Shown: in pieces, positions 26,088 through 33,662 of the stretch
Position numbering within the stretch: the stretch's first letter is position 1
Layout of the letters: the number at the start of each line of letters is the position of its first letter
From: Mesorhizobium sp. NZP2077
GTDB lineage: Bacteria > Pseudomonadota > Alphaproteobacteria > Rhizobiales > Rhizobiaceae
DNA: 64,000 nucleotides
Assembly: GCF_013170805.1 (NCBI RefSeq)
Contig: NZ_CP051294.1
Span: 62,001-126,000 of the forward strand
Direction: 5' to 3'
Program-made: the position numbers and the translations under genes
The notes under the pieces: generated by a model
Told to the model about the DNA's origin: nothing
Database searches by the model: none
Seen by the model: only the letters and a program-made list of their open reading frames with translations

Positions 26088-26594
26088 GTGGCGCTTTCAG
26101 GCATCGAACTCCTCGACGACGCGCACCGCCTCGACAGCTTCGATTGCGGCAAGCCGGCGCTCAACGCGTGGCTGGCCGGCTTCGCGCGAACGAACCAGGC
26201 CCGCGGGTTTACCCGCGTTCTGATCGTTCACGACGAGGGAACAGTCGTCGGCTATTACGGCCTTGCGCCGGGCGTGATCCAGCCAAACAGCGCACCGCGC
26301 GCCATCCGCACCGGACGCCCGCCCGATCCGATCCCCTGCCTGCTGATTGGCCAACTCGCCGTCGACCATCGCTATGCCGGACAAGGCATCGGCAGCGGCC
26401 TGGTCAAGGACGCGCTTCGCCGCTGCGTCGCCGGCGCCGACATTGTCGCCGGCCGCGCGGTGGTGGTGAGGGCGATCGACGCCGAGGCCGAGCGCTACTG
26501 GCAGAGCTGGGGTTTTGTCCCGTCGCGAGACAACCCGTCTATCCTGATGCGCTCGATCCAGGATGTGAGCCTCTGGCTGGCTGAAGGCCGCTAG
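26088..26594 (+). CDS. GNAT acetyltransferase toxin, TacT-like (168 aa)
   Basis: GTG start directly after the antitoxin stop. GNAT features: a beta-strand core with GTVVGYYGLAPGVI, the acetyl-CoA loop LIGQLAVDHRYAGQGIGSGLVKDAL (Q/RxxGxG/A form), and a C-terminal YWQSWGFVPS carrying the conserved catalytic-type Tyr. TacT-type toxins acetylate the amino group of charged tRNA and stop translation. Translational coupling with the antitoxin upstream supports the pairing. An ordinary N-acetyltransferase is the alternative but less likely. Confidence 0.87.
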   Translation: MALSGIELLDDAHRLDSFDCGKPALNAWLAGFARTNQARGFTRVLIVHDEGTVVGYYGLAPGVIQPNSAPRAIRTGRPPDPIPCLLIGQLAVDHRYAGQGIGSGLVKDALRRCVAGADIVAGRAVVVRAIDAEAERYWQSWGFVPSRDNPSILMRSIQDVSLWLAEGR

Positions 26595-26791
26595 TCCACG
26601 CGCGTAGCGCTTCCGGCAGCGGCAGGGTCCGGGCGCGCCGGTCTGCGGCCGGCCGGGCTCTAGTCGCGGCGTCCCGCCGCTCCCCGCGCCGGCTTCGCCG
26701 TCTCGGCCTTCGGGTGACGATCCCTCGCGCAGGGCCAGAGGGAGAGGGCGGCCGGCGCGGGGGCGGGACGCTGGAGAGAAGGGAAGTCACG

Positions 26792-27325
26792 ATGTCGATG
26801 ATATTCATAGGGGGATCAAGCGAGATATTCGAACTGCCGGAACCTGCCATCACTCGCATCGGCGCAATCGTTGCTGCCGAGCACGGCGTGCTGATTGGCG
26901 ACGCCTCTGGAGCCGATGCCGAGGCGCAGGGCCTGCTCGCGGGCTACAAGTACGAGCATGTCGGCGTCTTCCATGCCGGCAAGGAACCCCAAAACAATCT
27001 GGGCGACTGGGCCGCCTACCATGTTCCTTCTCCTGACGATGCCAGAGGATACTGGGTCCACGCCGCCAAAGACCGGGAGATGGCGGGGCGCGCTGACTTT
27101 GGCATGATGGTCTGGGACGGCGCATCACCCGGCACGGCCGTCAACGTGCTTCGGCTCGCCATGGCGAACAAGCCGTGCGTCATTTATGACCTGGCCAGGG
27201 GCAGCATGGCGACCACGTACAATGTGGAAGACTGGTGCGCCATGCTCCGCCATGCTGGTCCGGACGTCCGCCGGCAGGTCGAAGCCCGCATGACGCCGGA
27301 GGAGCGTCTGGCGTTGCCAGGATGA
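26792..27325 (+). CDS. Rossmann/SLOG-like hypothetical protein (177 aa)
   Basis: MSMIFIGGSSEIFELPE opens with a glycine-rich strand-loop; GVLIGDASGADAEAQGLL and later ADFGMMVWDGASPGTAVNVLRL resemble the ligand loops of SLOG/LOG-like Rossmann proteins. It has no signal peptide or membrane segments. GGAAG precedes the ATG at 26792; the frame upstream (to 26714) lies in GC-rich leader sequence. With the DUF2493 gene it is the second SLOG-like gene in 2.7 kb. Function unknown. Confidence 0.65.
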   Translation: MSMIFIGGSSEIFELPEPAITRIGAIVAAEHGVLIGDASGADAEAQGLLAGYKYEHVGVFHAGKEPQNNLGDWAAYHVPSPDDARGYWVHAAKDREMAGRADFGMMVWDGASPGTAVNVLRLAMANKPCVIYDLARGSMATTYNVEDWCAMLRHAGPDVRRQVEARMTPEERLALPG

Positions 27326-27434
27326 TGTACGCGGTCCACCGGCTGTCCGGCAGGCTCGATCCGATATGCTTGATCCGGCTCCGAGCTAACTCCACTTGTT
27401 TGAGCGGCCGGAGCCGACCCCTTGCGAGACCGGT

Positions 27435-27797
27435 CTACGCGCAGAGCCGCAGGGCGTTGTGCACCATGATTATCTTGCCCGTCTCGCATCTGAAGCGGGT
27501 GCGAGCGTGGCGAACATCCTGGTTTGCGCGGTCATCATCGTGGCTTCGAAGCATTGCTACCGAGGGCCGTGACGTTCGCTGCCAGTCGGCTCCGATCTCG
27601 AAAACGCTGTGCCGCCATCCCGACCAGAAAGGCGGTTCACGCGCAATGCTGCTGTTCGAGGTATTGACGACGCATGCGACACGACCCGGGAGGTGCGCGG
27701 CAAGCATCCCGGCGATCCGGCAGCATTGCGTCGGGGTCAAGCGATGGCGGCCTGGGTTCTTGTCCATCTGCCGCATCCGGGGCCATTCCCGTTTCAT
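27435..27797 (-). CDS. Doubtful hypothetical protein (120 aa)
   Basis: Minus-strand frame MKREWPRMRQMDKNPGRH... ending IIMVHNALRLCA, with a weak AGGCG before the ATG. It has no known motif and an unusual Arg/Cys/His-rich composition; it may be a chance frame. It is the best candidate in the 707-bp gap between the SLOG-like gene and DUF736. Confidence 0.25.
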   Translation of the reverse strand: MKREWPRMRQMDKNPGRHRLTPTQCCRIAGMLAAHLPGRVACVVNTSNSSIAREPPFWSGWRHSVFEIGADWQRTSRPSVAMLRSHDDDRANQDVRHARTRFRCETGKIIMVHNALRLCA

Positions 27798-27867
27798 GTC
27801 GCCTTTGTAGACGACCGCCTGCTTTGTGCGGTCAACCCCCGTTGGGGGTACACTCGGCGAATATTCA

Positions 27868-27944
27868 GGAAAATTCGATTTCTTTTTTTTGTCTGCGGGC
27901 AGGCGAAGGGCCTGCCCGCTATTTTTCGGCAAATAGAATTTTCC
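27868..27944. terminator. Nested hairpin upstream of DUF736
   Basis: An outer 9-bp inverted repeat (27868-27876 with 27936-27944) encloses an inner 9-bp GC stem (27895-27903 with 27911-27919). The inner stem is followed by TATTTTT and preceded by an eight-T run, so it can end transcription in both directions. It isolates the DUF736 promoter from upstream genes. Confidence 0.65.
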
Positions 27945-28032
27945 AGAATTTTCGCCGAGATGACCGCAGCAGGACGGCCCTCTCCTTTGGCGCCATCGGG
28001 AATGGTCCCGATGCAACCGAAGGAGAACTACC

Positions 28033-28356
28033 ATGGCCACCACGATCGCAAACCTCACCACCAAGGCCGACGGCTCGATGGAAGGCGTCTTTGCCACGCT
28101 CCGGGTCAACGCCCCGATCACCCTTATCCCGAACACCAACAAGTCGCGCGAGGACGCGCCCGACTACCGGATCGTCAACAAGCGCACGGGCTTCGAGATC
28201 GGAGCCGGCTGGCACCGCATCTCCCAGCGTTCGGGCGAGGAGTACCTCTCGGTCAAGCTGGAAGCCCCCGAGATCGGCGTGATCTTCGGCAATCTCGCCC
28301 CCGCCCCGGGTGGCGAGGAGAACAAGAAGGTCATCCTCTGGAACAATCCCCAGTGA
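28033..28356 (+). CDS. DUF736 protein (107 aa)
   Basis: MATTIANLTTKADGSMEGVFATL ... TNKSREDAPDYRIV ... EIGAGWHRISQRSGEEYLSVKLEAPEIG matches the DUF736 family, small all-beta proteins found almost only on plasmids and integrative elements of alphaproteobacteria. Strong GAAGGAG before the ATG. It is transcribed with the 96-aa gene 71 bp downstream, up to the strong terminator at 28783. No biochemical role is known; single-stranded-DNA or relaxosome-related functions have only been guessed. Confidence 0.88.
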   Translation: MATTIANLTTKADGSMEGVFATLRVNAPITLIPNTNKSREDAPDYRIVNKRTGFEIGAGWHRISQRSGEEYLSVKLEAPEIGVIFGNLAPAPGGEENKKVILWNNPQ

Positions 28357-28427
28357 CAGCCACGAACGGGCCGGCTTCGAAAGGGGCCGGCCCCTTCACC
28401 TCACCTTCCCGGAACAAGGAGGCTACG

Positions 28428-28718
28428 ATGAGCCGCTATACGATCACAGTCACTGGCACCGTCACCGGACACGGCCGCTCCGACCGCGAGGCCATCATCG
28501 GCTACGACCCGCCGCTGAGAACCTACTTCCTGCAGGCATTCCCCCACGAAGAGACCGACGAACCGGCGCTGTGGCTTGGCACTCACGATCAGGCCTTTGA
28601 GATGCTTGACGATCTTCACCACGCCGCCATGGCGCTCGGCTATGATTTCATGCCGCTGCCGTCCGATGTCGCCACAAAGCTGGCGAATGACAAGGCTGCT
28701 ACCCGGGATCGTCCGTAG
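28428..28718 (+). CDS. Conserved plasmid hypothetical protein (96 aa)
   Basis: MSRYTITVTGTVTGHGRSD, YDPPLRTYFLQAFPHEETDEPALWLG and a C-terminal helix. It is a small soluble protein often next to DUF736. AAGGAGG lies just before the ATG. The longer frame open upstream to 27609 is not coding, because it passes through the terminator and the DUF736 gene in another phase. Confidence 0.7.
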   Translation: MSRYTITVTGTVTGHGRSDREAIIGYDPPLRTYFLQAFPHEETDEPALWLGTHDQAFEMLDDLHHAAMALGYDFMPLPSDVATKLANDKAATRDRP

Positions 28719-28782
28719 CGTGGAGGGATCCTCTGTGAATTCCTGATACGCCTCTTAGCCTGATTAGGCGAACGCACTCATA

Positions 28783-28821
28783 GGGCCAGCGACGGGGCGC
28801 CCCGTCGCTGGCCCTTTTTTT
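28783..28821 (+). terminator. Strong rho-independent terminator
   Basis: A 32-nt perfect palindromic stem-loop (28783-28814) is followed by seven Ts (28815-28821). It closes the DUF736 operon and the whole plus-strand block. Confidence 0.92.
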
Positions 28822-28852
28822 GCCCGTGGCAGTGGGCCGCAACAGTCCCTCA

Positions 28853-28957
28853 TCACCCTGACCGCGCGGTAATGACGATCACTCCTTCGTTCTCAGCGAT
28901 GGCCTCGACGACCAATCCCGCCGGGATCAAGGACGACAGACGCAAATTTCTCACCAT
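28853..28957 (-). pseudogene. ISL3-type transposase N-terminal relic
   Basis: A 34-codon minus-strand frame reading MVRNLRLSSLIPAGLVVEA ... VIVITARSG then stop. This opening is typical of rhizobial ISL3-family transposases, which normally continue into a Cys4 zinc domain; here it ends before the first Cys. Only the first tenth of the gene remains, so an old IS insertion has been almost erased. Recognition is by pattern memory only. Confidence 0.5.
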
Positions 28958-29024
28958 GGTGCTGATTCCCCTCAGAAAACAGCACCACGCCGTCATGCAA
29001 AATCATCAAATGTGAGTCAGACCC

Positions 29025-29297
29025 TTATTGTGGGCCGATTGACATCGGGTAAGTGGATCGCGGCTGATAGCCGCGCATCCGCTTGGCGCGCAGCAGCTGG
29101 AGGAAAAGCTCGACAGCTTCGCCCTCGGTATCGAAAGAGTGCTGTACCGTGCGGCCGGTGGTTCCAATCCGACCCCAACGGCGGACCAGGCAGGTCTGGC
29201 CGAACAGTGTCTTCTCGATCGACAGCGCATAGAAGCGTGCCATGTTCCGATCCGCGTCGCGGCGTTCGATACAGAGGCGATAGAGCTGCGCGATCAT
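29025..29297 (-). CDS. WGR-domain protein (90 aa)
   Basis: The core LFGQTCLVRRWGRIGTTGRTVQHSF followed by EAVELFLQLLRAKRMRGYQP is a WGR domain, a DNA/nucleic-acid-associated module found in PARPs and in small rhizobial proteins of this size. The gene is a lone domain without partners. It lies between the ISL3 relic and the ParA operon on the same strand. The 214 bp upstream hold no clear gene. Confidence 0.8.
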   Translation of the reverse strand: MIAQLYRLCIERRDADRNMARFYALSIEKTLFGQTCLVRRWGRIGTTGRTVQHSFDTEGEAVELFLQLLRAKRMRGYQPRSTYPMSIGPQ

Positions 29298-29511
29298 TGC
29301 GGACAGAATCGCGCAGCCGGACGCGCGCGTCCAATGAATGGTTTGAATCAGCGGACGCGGATCGATTCACTCTCGTGATGGATGGAACCGAACGTCAGTC
29401 GTTCAGCAGCCTCTTTGATGGCCTTCCCCGAAGAGATGTAGCCAATCCTCGTTGGGCCCGAGTCATGGGCGGTCGGTCATAACGAAAATCGACTCTGATT
29501 GGCGGGTCTGG

Positions 29512-29853
29512 CTACTTTGGCTGCCGAGCAAGGAACTCCGTTATCAGGCCCTGCACCACCTCCTGCATGGTTGTTCTGTTGCGCGCGCAATGGACCTGCA
29601 GCTCGATCATCTGCGAGACCGGAATGCGTGTGTGCAGCCGGGCTGTCCCGCCGTCTGCCTTTGGCCTTTCGAGCTCCGCCTTCGCCTCTCTGGCAGACTG
29701 GGTTCTCGTCTGCTGCTCCAGGTTGTCCGTTTCGCTGATGCTGGATTCCACAATGGCAGCCATGTTGCGCGAGAACGGATCATCCGAACGGGCACGCGGT
29801 TTCAAGGCAGGCAGCGGCAATTGGTTTGCGGTCCGATCGCTTTTCTCGTTCAT
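29512..29853 (-). CDS. ParA partner protein, ribbon-helix-helix-like (113 aa)
   Basis: Disordered polar N-terminus, then a C-terminal segment TARLHTRIPVSQMIELQVHCARNRTTMQEVVQGLITEFL consistent with a ribbon-helix-helix DNA-binding fold. Its ATG overlaps the ParA stop (ATGA), so the two are coupled. Small RHH proteins of this kind act as the centromere-binding partner of short ParA ATPases (ParG/Omega type), and commonly repress their own operon. The assignment is by size, fold and position, not by recognised homology. Confidence 0.65.
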   Translation of the reverse strand: MNEKSDRTANQLPLPALKPRARSDDPFSRNMAAIVESSISETDNLEQQTRTQSAREAKAELERPKADGGTARLHTRIPVSQMIELQVHCARNRTTMQEVVQGLITEFLARQPK

Positions 29854-30542
29854 TGCGGGGTGGCTCCGTTCAGTTTGCGGATGATTTCGGCGGTCAGGGC
29901 ATTCGTCTGGTCGCGAGCGTCCTGCACCGCCTTGTTCACGGGCTGGACTTCGTAAAGCGTCCCGGCGGTTGCGATTGAGGCGAAGGTCGGCCGTTGCGAC
30001 AAAAACGTCTCAAGCACGCTGGTATCGGCCTGCCGCAGCAGCTGGATCGCGGTGCGAAAGGCCATCGTGTTGTGCTCGATCCCCGAAACCATGTTGAGCA
30101 TCACCGCGTAGGGAATTTCGCGATGGCGTCCGCCAAGCGAGCGGATGTGCCGGATCAGACCGAGGCATTGCTTGACATCGAAGACGTGCGCTTTCGTCGG
30201 GATCAGCACGAAGTCGGCGTTGGCGACGGCCGGTCCGAGGGCGGCCACGGCCGTGCCTTGGACGTCGACCAGCAGCAGGTCCTCGGCGTCGGATTGCGCC
30301 AGGCGATCGATCAGTTCGTCGGTCGAGTTGATGGGGATGACGTCGATGTTTGAAAGAGCGTACCCGGCGCGGCGACTGTTTTTGCTCCACTCCAGCGCCG
30401 ACAGTTGCGGATCGGTGTCGAGCACCGTCACCCGATGACCGGCGGCGGCGAACTCGCCAGCGAGCAGGATGGTGGTCATGGTCTTGCCGACCCCGCCTTT
30501 GGGAGAGGCCACTGTGATTTGCACCGCGCGTTGTTCCGGCAT
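29850..30542 (-). CDS. parA: ParA-family partition ATPase (230 aa)
   Basis: Deviant Walker A in ASPKGGVGKTMTT (~residues 12-24), LDTDPQLSALEWS (Walker A') and LLLVDVQGTA as the Walker B region. The short length without an N-terminal HTH marks a type Ib ParA that relies on a small partner for DNA binding, here the coupled downstream gene. An ATG at 30542 with GGGA upstream is preferred over a TTG at 30554. It is divergent from the mobilisation genes; TTGGCG-type dyads just upstream are probable operators. Role: segregation or positioning of the element. Confidence 0.88.
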   Translation of the reverse strand: MPEQRAVQITVASPKGGVGKTMTTILLAGEFAAAGHRVTVLDTDPQLSALEWSKNSRRAGYALSNIDVIPINSTDELIDRLAQSDAEDLLLVDVQGTAVAALGPAVANADFVLIPTKAHVFDVKQCLGLIRHIRSLGGRHREIPYAVMLNMVSGIEHNTMAFRTAIQLLRQADTSVLETFLSQRPTFASIATAGTLYEVQPVNKAVQDARDQTNALTAEIIRKLNGATPQ

Positions 30543-30566
30543 TGTTTTTCCCAATGTTGCGTCACC

Positions 30567-30601
30567 TTGGCGTCAAAACGCATAGGCGATTTGGCGCCAA
30601 A
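30567..30601. promoter_or_regulatory. Paired TTGGCGYCAA dyads upstream of parA
   Basis: TTGGCGTCAA at 30567-30576 and TTGGCGCCAA at 30591-30600 (extended to the 12-bp perfect palindrome 30590-30601), exactly 24 bp apart. They are probable binding sites for the ParA partner, serving as operator or centromere. Confidence 0.6.
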
Positions 30602-30722
30602 GTGACTTTCTTGCATTATGCCAATGCGCCGATGCTGTAATCTGCCAAGGCACATAAGTGCCTAGGTGATAACATGAATTTGCGGATTTGGTGCAATATT
30701 CCGGGATGCATAATTGGTTCTG

Positions 30723-30752
30723 GACTAGCAAAACATCGGATCAGTATAATGT
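30723..30752 (+). promoter_or_regulatory. Sigma70-like promoter toward mobC
   Basis: TGGACT at 30723-30728, 18-bp spacer and a perfect TATAAT at 30747-30752, pointing at the mobilisation operon. Confidence 0.5.
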
Positions 30753-30778
30753 TGCATAGTGAATTGACAAGATACGCA

Positions 30779-30796
30779 ATTTGGGTCCAAATTGGC
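30779..30796. promoter_or_regulatory. 18-bp palindrome before mobC
   Basis: Perfect 8-bp arms CAATTTGG and CCAAATTG around a GT centre, downstream of the promoter. Probably the operator or relaxosome site bound by the RHH-type MobC protein. Confidence 0.6.
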
Positions 30797-30868
30797 TGAG
30801 CAGGTCGTCGCTTCGCTTCGACCTGGACCGTCTTCGACGTGAGGCCCATCCGCCATAGCGAGGGAATT

Positions 30869-31279
30869 TTGCACACCAGCGCCGCCCACAAGGACACCCG
30901 AAAGCGCTCCCGGATCGATATTGGGCCGGACGCGGGCGCGCTCCTGGATGAGGCCTGCAAGGTGTTCCAGCTTGACCGAGCGGAGACGTTGCGGCGCATT
31001 ATCCGGGCCAGCCTGGATGTCGGTCCCGCTCTGTCCGCTGAGAATTCACGCACTGTCGCGGCGTTGGCCTCGCAAGTCCGGATGGTCGGCCGAAACCTCG
31101 GCCAGCTTCTCCATGCCATCCATTCCGGCCACGCTGCCCCCATCGAGGCGGCGTTGCCGATATGGGAAGCGCTGGATGAGAGGGTGAAAGCTGTCGACGC
31201 CGAATTGACGGCGATGACGATCGCGCATGGCCTGAAACTTCGGAAGGCGGCGCATCTGCTGGATGGTGAGGGCGCGTGA
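30869..31279 (+). CDS. mobC: MobC-like relaxosome accessory protein (136 aa)
   Basis: An N-terminal RHH-like segment (RSRIDIGPDAGALLDEACKVFQLDRAETLRRIIRASL) is followed by the MobC-type helix pair VRMVGRNLGQLLHAIHSG. Such proteins open DNA at oriT and guide the relaxase. Start choice: a TTG at 30869 has AGGG 5 bp upstream; an in-frame GTG at 30839 has no ribosome site and would add 10 residues. The stop overlaps the relaxase GTG by 3 bp, so they form one operon. Confidence 0.8.
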   Translation: MHTSAAHKDTRKRSRIDIGPDAGALLDEACKVFQLDRAETLRRIIRASLDVGPALSAENSRTVAALASQVRMVGRNLGQLLHAIHSGHAAPIEAALPIWEALDERVKAVDAELTAMTIAHGLKLRKAAHLLDGEGA

Positions 31280-33546
31280 ACCTCGACCAGTCGTCCATAC
31301 AGGCCATAGCCGATCGGATTCGCGCGAGCGCGGCTTTTGAAGAAGAGAACCGCAAGCGCCGGCATCGGGCCATGTTGTCCTTTGCTGGAAATGACGATGA
31401 TTGGTTGTTCAAGACGGTTCGCGGCCGGACAGGGGAGGGCGGTCTCGGGGGACGCCAGACAGCGGAACCGGCCGTGCCGCGCTCGTCTGCGCGAGAGCTG
31501 GAGCCGCCGCGCGGTAAAGCCGGGCGACTAAACCTCGCCCTGCCAACGAAGTGGCGGAAGCTCGCCGGCGGACCTCGGCCGAGGGCCGCTGCCGACAGGC
31601 TGGCGGCCGGGTATCAGCCGGCCGTTCTGAAGGTGATTTCCTACGGGCATGGCGTCACTAGGGCAGCCGCCATCGGTCAATATATCCAGAAGGAGGGCGT
31701 CGCGCTCGAGACGTATGACGCGCGTATCCTGGCAACGCGGGAAGCCGTCGCCGAGGAAATGAAACAGTGGGGCGAGGGTTTCGACAAGCGGCGGGAGAGC
31801 GAGGATGTGGCGACGTTTCGGCTTTCGCTGGCAGGGCAGGAGAATGCCGAGCGCCTTTCACAGGCAGTTCAGGCAGGTTTCGCCGGCCACGGTTTCGCCT
31901 ATCGTATCGACACACTGCAGGACGGATCGAGCGTCGCGCGCGTCGTCGCGACCATGGCCGGACACAGCGTCGTGCGGGGTGAGAACGGGGACGACAAGGT
32001 GAAGCATCGGTTTCACTTTTCCGATCGACGCCAGCAGGATCGCCAGTTCTCGGCACCAACCCGGGCCATGATCGCCTCGCGGATCTCCGATGCGCTTGGG
32101 GTCAAGGAGGATACCGTTTCGGTGAAGCCAATTGGGGAGCCCAGCCACGGCAAGGCCGGTGTCGTGTTCCAGCTCGCGCGCCTTACCCATGACGCAGCGG
32201 CGATCGGCGCCGACGGCGCCGCGATCGCGTCTGAGGAGGCGGTTCGGCAGACCGCGCAGTCCTGGGACAAGACCCTGAATTCCTACAAGCCTCGCGACAC
32301 CATGCACATGATCCTGTCGGCCAAGGCGGGCGAGGACAGGCAAGCTCTGGTGAGGGCCGCACGTGGGTTCCTGCATGAGCAGTTCCCCAATCACAAATTC
32401 GCCTTCGGCATGCATGCCGATATGGCGGAGGAGGGCGGCCATATTCATGTCCATGCCATCGTCGTCGTGAAAGGTGAGGACGGTGAGCGATTGCGACCAG
32501 GTCCGGCCCAGCTTCGCGAATGGCGCGCGCTCTATGCCCAGCACGCACAAGCGCAGGGCATGAAAATCGTCGCGACTTCCGCGGCCTATCGAGCGTCATC
32601 ACAAAGCTATGGTCCGCGCGACAAGGCGATTGTGGCCACGGCCGAAAAGCCGCGGCCGGGCAGGGAGGCGCGGGACCGCGCCTATGCCCGTGCAAACCCG
32701 CACGTCATCGAGAAAGCCCGCCAGCGGATCAATCACGCAAAGGCCAACCCGGTAAAGATTCCGATTTCGGCGCGCCAGCTGCAGGCCACCCAGGCAAGCC
32801 TTCGGGACTGGCACTCAGTTGCTGCTTCCCAGCCGGATAACGCGACAGCGAGTCAATTCATTGATCGGATGACGCAAGCTTTCCGATCCGGTACTGTTGT
32901 CGTCGCTATTCGAGATGGAAAGGGTGTTCAAATGAGTTCAGATGCCACCGCGGACCAGATGCGGGAAAACCTAAAACAGATCAACGAGACCGTTAACAAG
33001 ACAGCGGCCATGATGAACGGCCAGACGAAAGCGGAGTTCTTACGGCGCGCAGCGCCCACCATGGAGCTGCTTGCGATCCGGACGGATCTCAAATCCCTGC
33101 AGGAAGGTGGCGTCACGCATGTCAGTGAAGACCAGGCCCATCGGATTGCCGGCACGCGCGCCGAAGCTTTGATCCATCGCGCCCAGGAGATCGAGGCCGC
33201 TGAGCGGCTTGAGGCCGATCGCGCTCGCGAGATCCGTAATCGCGCCATCGAGCAGGAGATTCGTGACGAACGAGCCGGATCGGCTGATCCGACCTCGCTT
33301 GAGGAGGTTGCGCAAGACCGCGAAATGGTGCGCAATGCCGAAAGCATCGCTGCGAAGGAAGCCCGCGAGGCACAAGCCGCAAGCGAAGCCGCGCGTTCAT
33401 TGGCGCAGAATCCTAACGAGCGGCTTGATCCCGAGATCGTCAAAGGCGAACGGCTCGAAGAACTGCAGCGCCTGCAGTCGAGGAGCATCAACACCGCTCC
33501 GGTCGAAGGCGAAGAGCCTGATTCACAGAAGCCGCAAAAGCAGTAG
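31276..33546 (+). CDS. MOBP/VirD2-like relaxase (756 aa)
   Basis: Nicks oriT and pilots the transferred strand. The N-terminal ~100 residues form a lead-in rather than the nuclease. The relaxase domain is at ~115-430: GHGVTRAAAIGQYIQKEG carries the candidate catalytic Tyr, and EEGGHIHVHAIVVV (~388) is the HxH metal motif of relaxases. The C-terminal third is a long charged helical region (EIEAAERLEADRAREIRNR ...), probably for VirD4 recruitment. GTG start coupled to mobC. The catalytic domain lies about 110 residues from the start, whereas most MOBP relaxases begin with it. Confidence 0.9.
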   Translation: MNLDQSSIQAIADRIRASAAFEEENRKRRHRAMLSFAGNDDDWLFKTVRGRTGEGGLGGRQTAEPAVPRSSARELEPPRGKAGRLNLALPTKWRKLAGGPRPRAAADRLAAGYQPAVLKVISYGHGVTRAAAIGQYIQKEGVALETYDARILATREAVAEEMKQWGEGFDKRRESEDVATFRLSLAGQENAERLSQAVQAGFAGHGFAYRIDTLQDGSSVARVVATMAGHSVVRGENGDDKVKHRFHFSDRRQQDRQFSAPTRAMIASRISDALGVKEDTVSVKPIGEPSHGKAGVVFQLARLTHDAAAIGADGAAIASEEAVRQTAQSWDKTLNSYKPRDTMHMILSAKAGEDRQALVRAARGFLHEQFPNHKFAFGMHADMAEEGGHIHVHAIVVVKGEDGERLRPGPAQLREWRALYAQHAQAQGMKIVATSAAYRASSQSYGPRDKAIVATAEKPRPGREARDRAYARANPHVIEKARQRINHAKANPVKIPISARQLQATQASLRDWHSVAASQPDNATASQFIDRMTQAFRSGTVVVAIRDGKGVQMSSDATADQMRENLKQINETVNKTAAMMNGQTKAEFLRRAAPTMELLAIRTDLKSLQEGGVTHVSEDQAHRIAGTRAEALIHRAQEIEAAERLEADRAREIRNRAIEQEIRDERAGSADPTSLEEVAQDREMVRNAESIAAKEAREAQAASEAARSLAQNPNERLDPEIVKGERLEELQRLQSRSINTAPVEGEEPDSQKPQKQ

Positions 33547-33662
33547 TTGCCTCGCCATGCAGCACTAAGTGAGCTCGTTTTTCCCTAAGCCGGGCTCTGG
33601 CTGGGGCTCCGTTCGGCACTCGCTCGCGCAAAACGCAAATGTGCTCATTTGACACTTCGTGA

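Larger units (their letters stand above)
30602..30838 (+). other. Candidate origin of transfer / divergent control region
   Basis: 237 A+T-rich bp between parA and the mobilisation genes. Contents: hairpin AGGCAC-ataa-GTGCCT at 30648-30663; a TATAAT at 30747-30752; TTGACA at 30766-30771; an 18-bp dyad at 30779-30796; and a 7-bp inverted repeat around 30801-30830. Position directly upstream of MobC and relaxase genes is typical of oriT. The nick site could not be identified. Confidence 0.5.

Noticed and set aside
27609..28427. Upstream extension of the 96-aa gene's frame
   Set aside because: Crosses the nested terminator and overlaps DUF736 in another phase; the real start has its own strong ribosome site.
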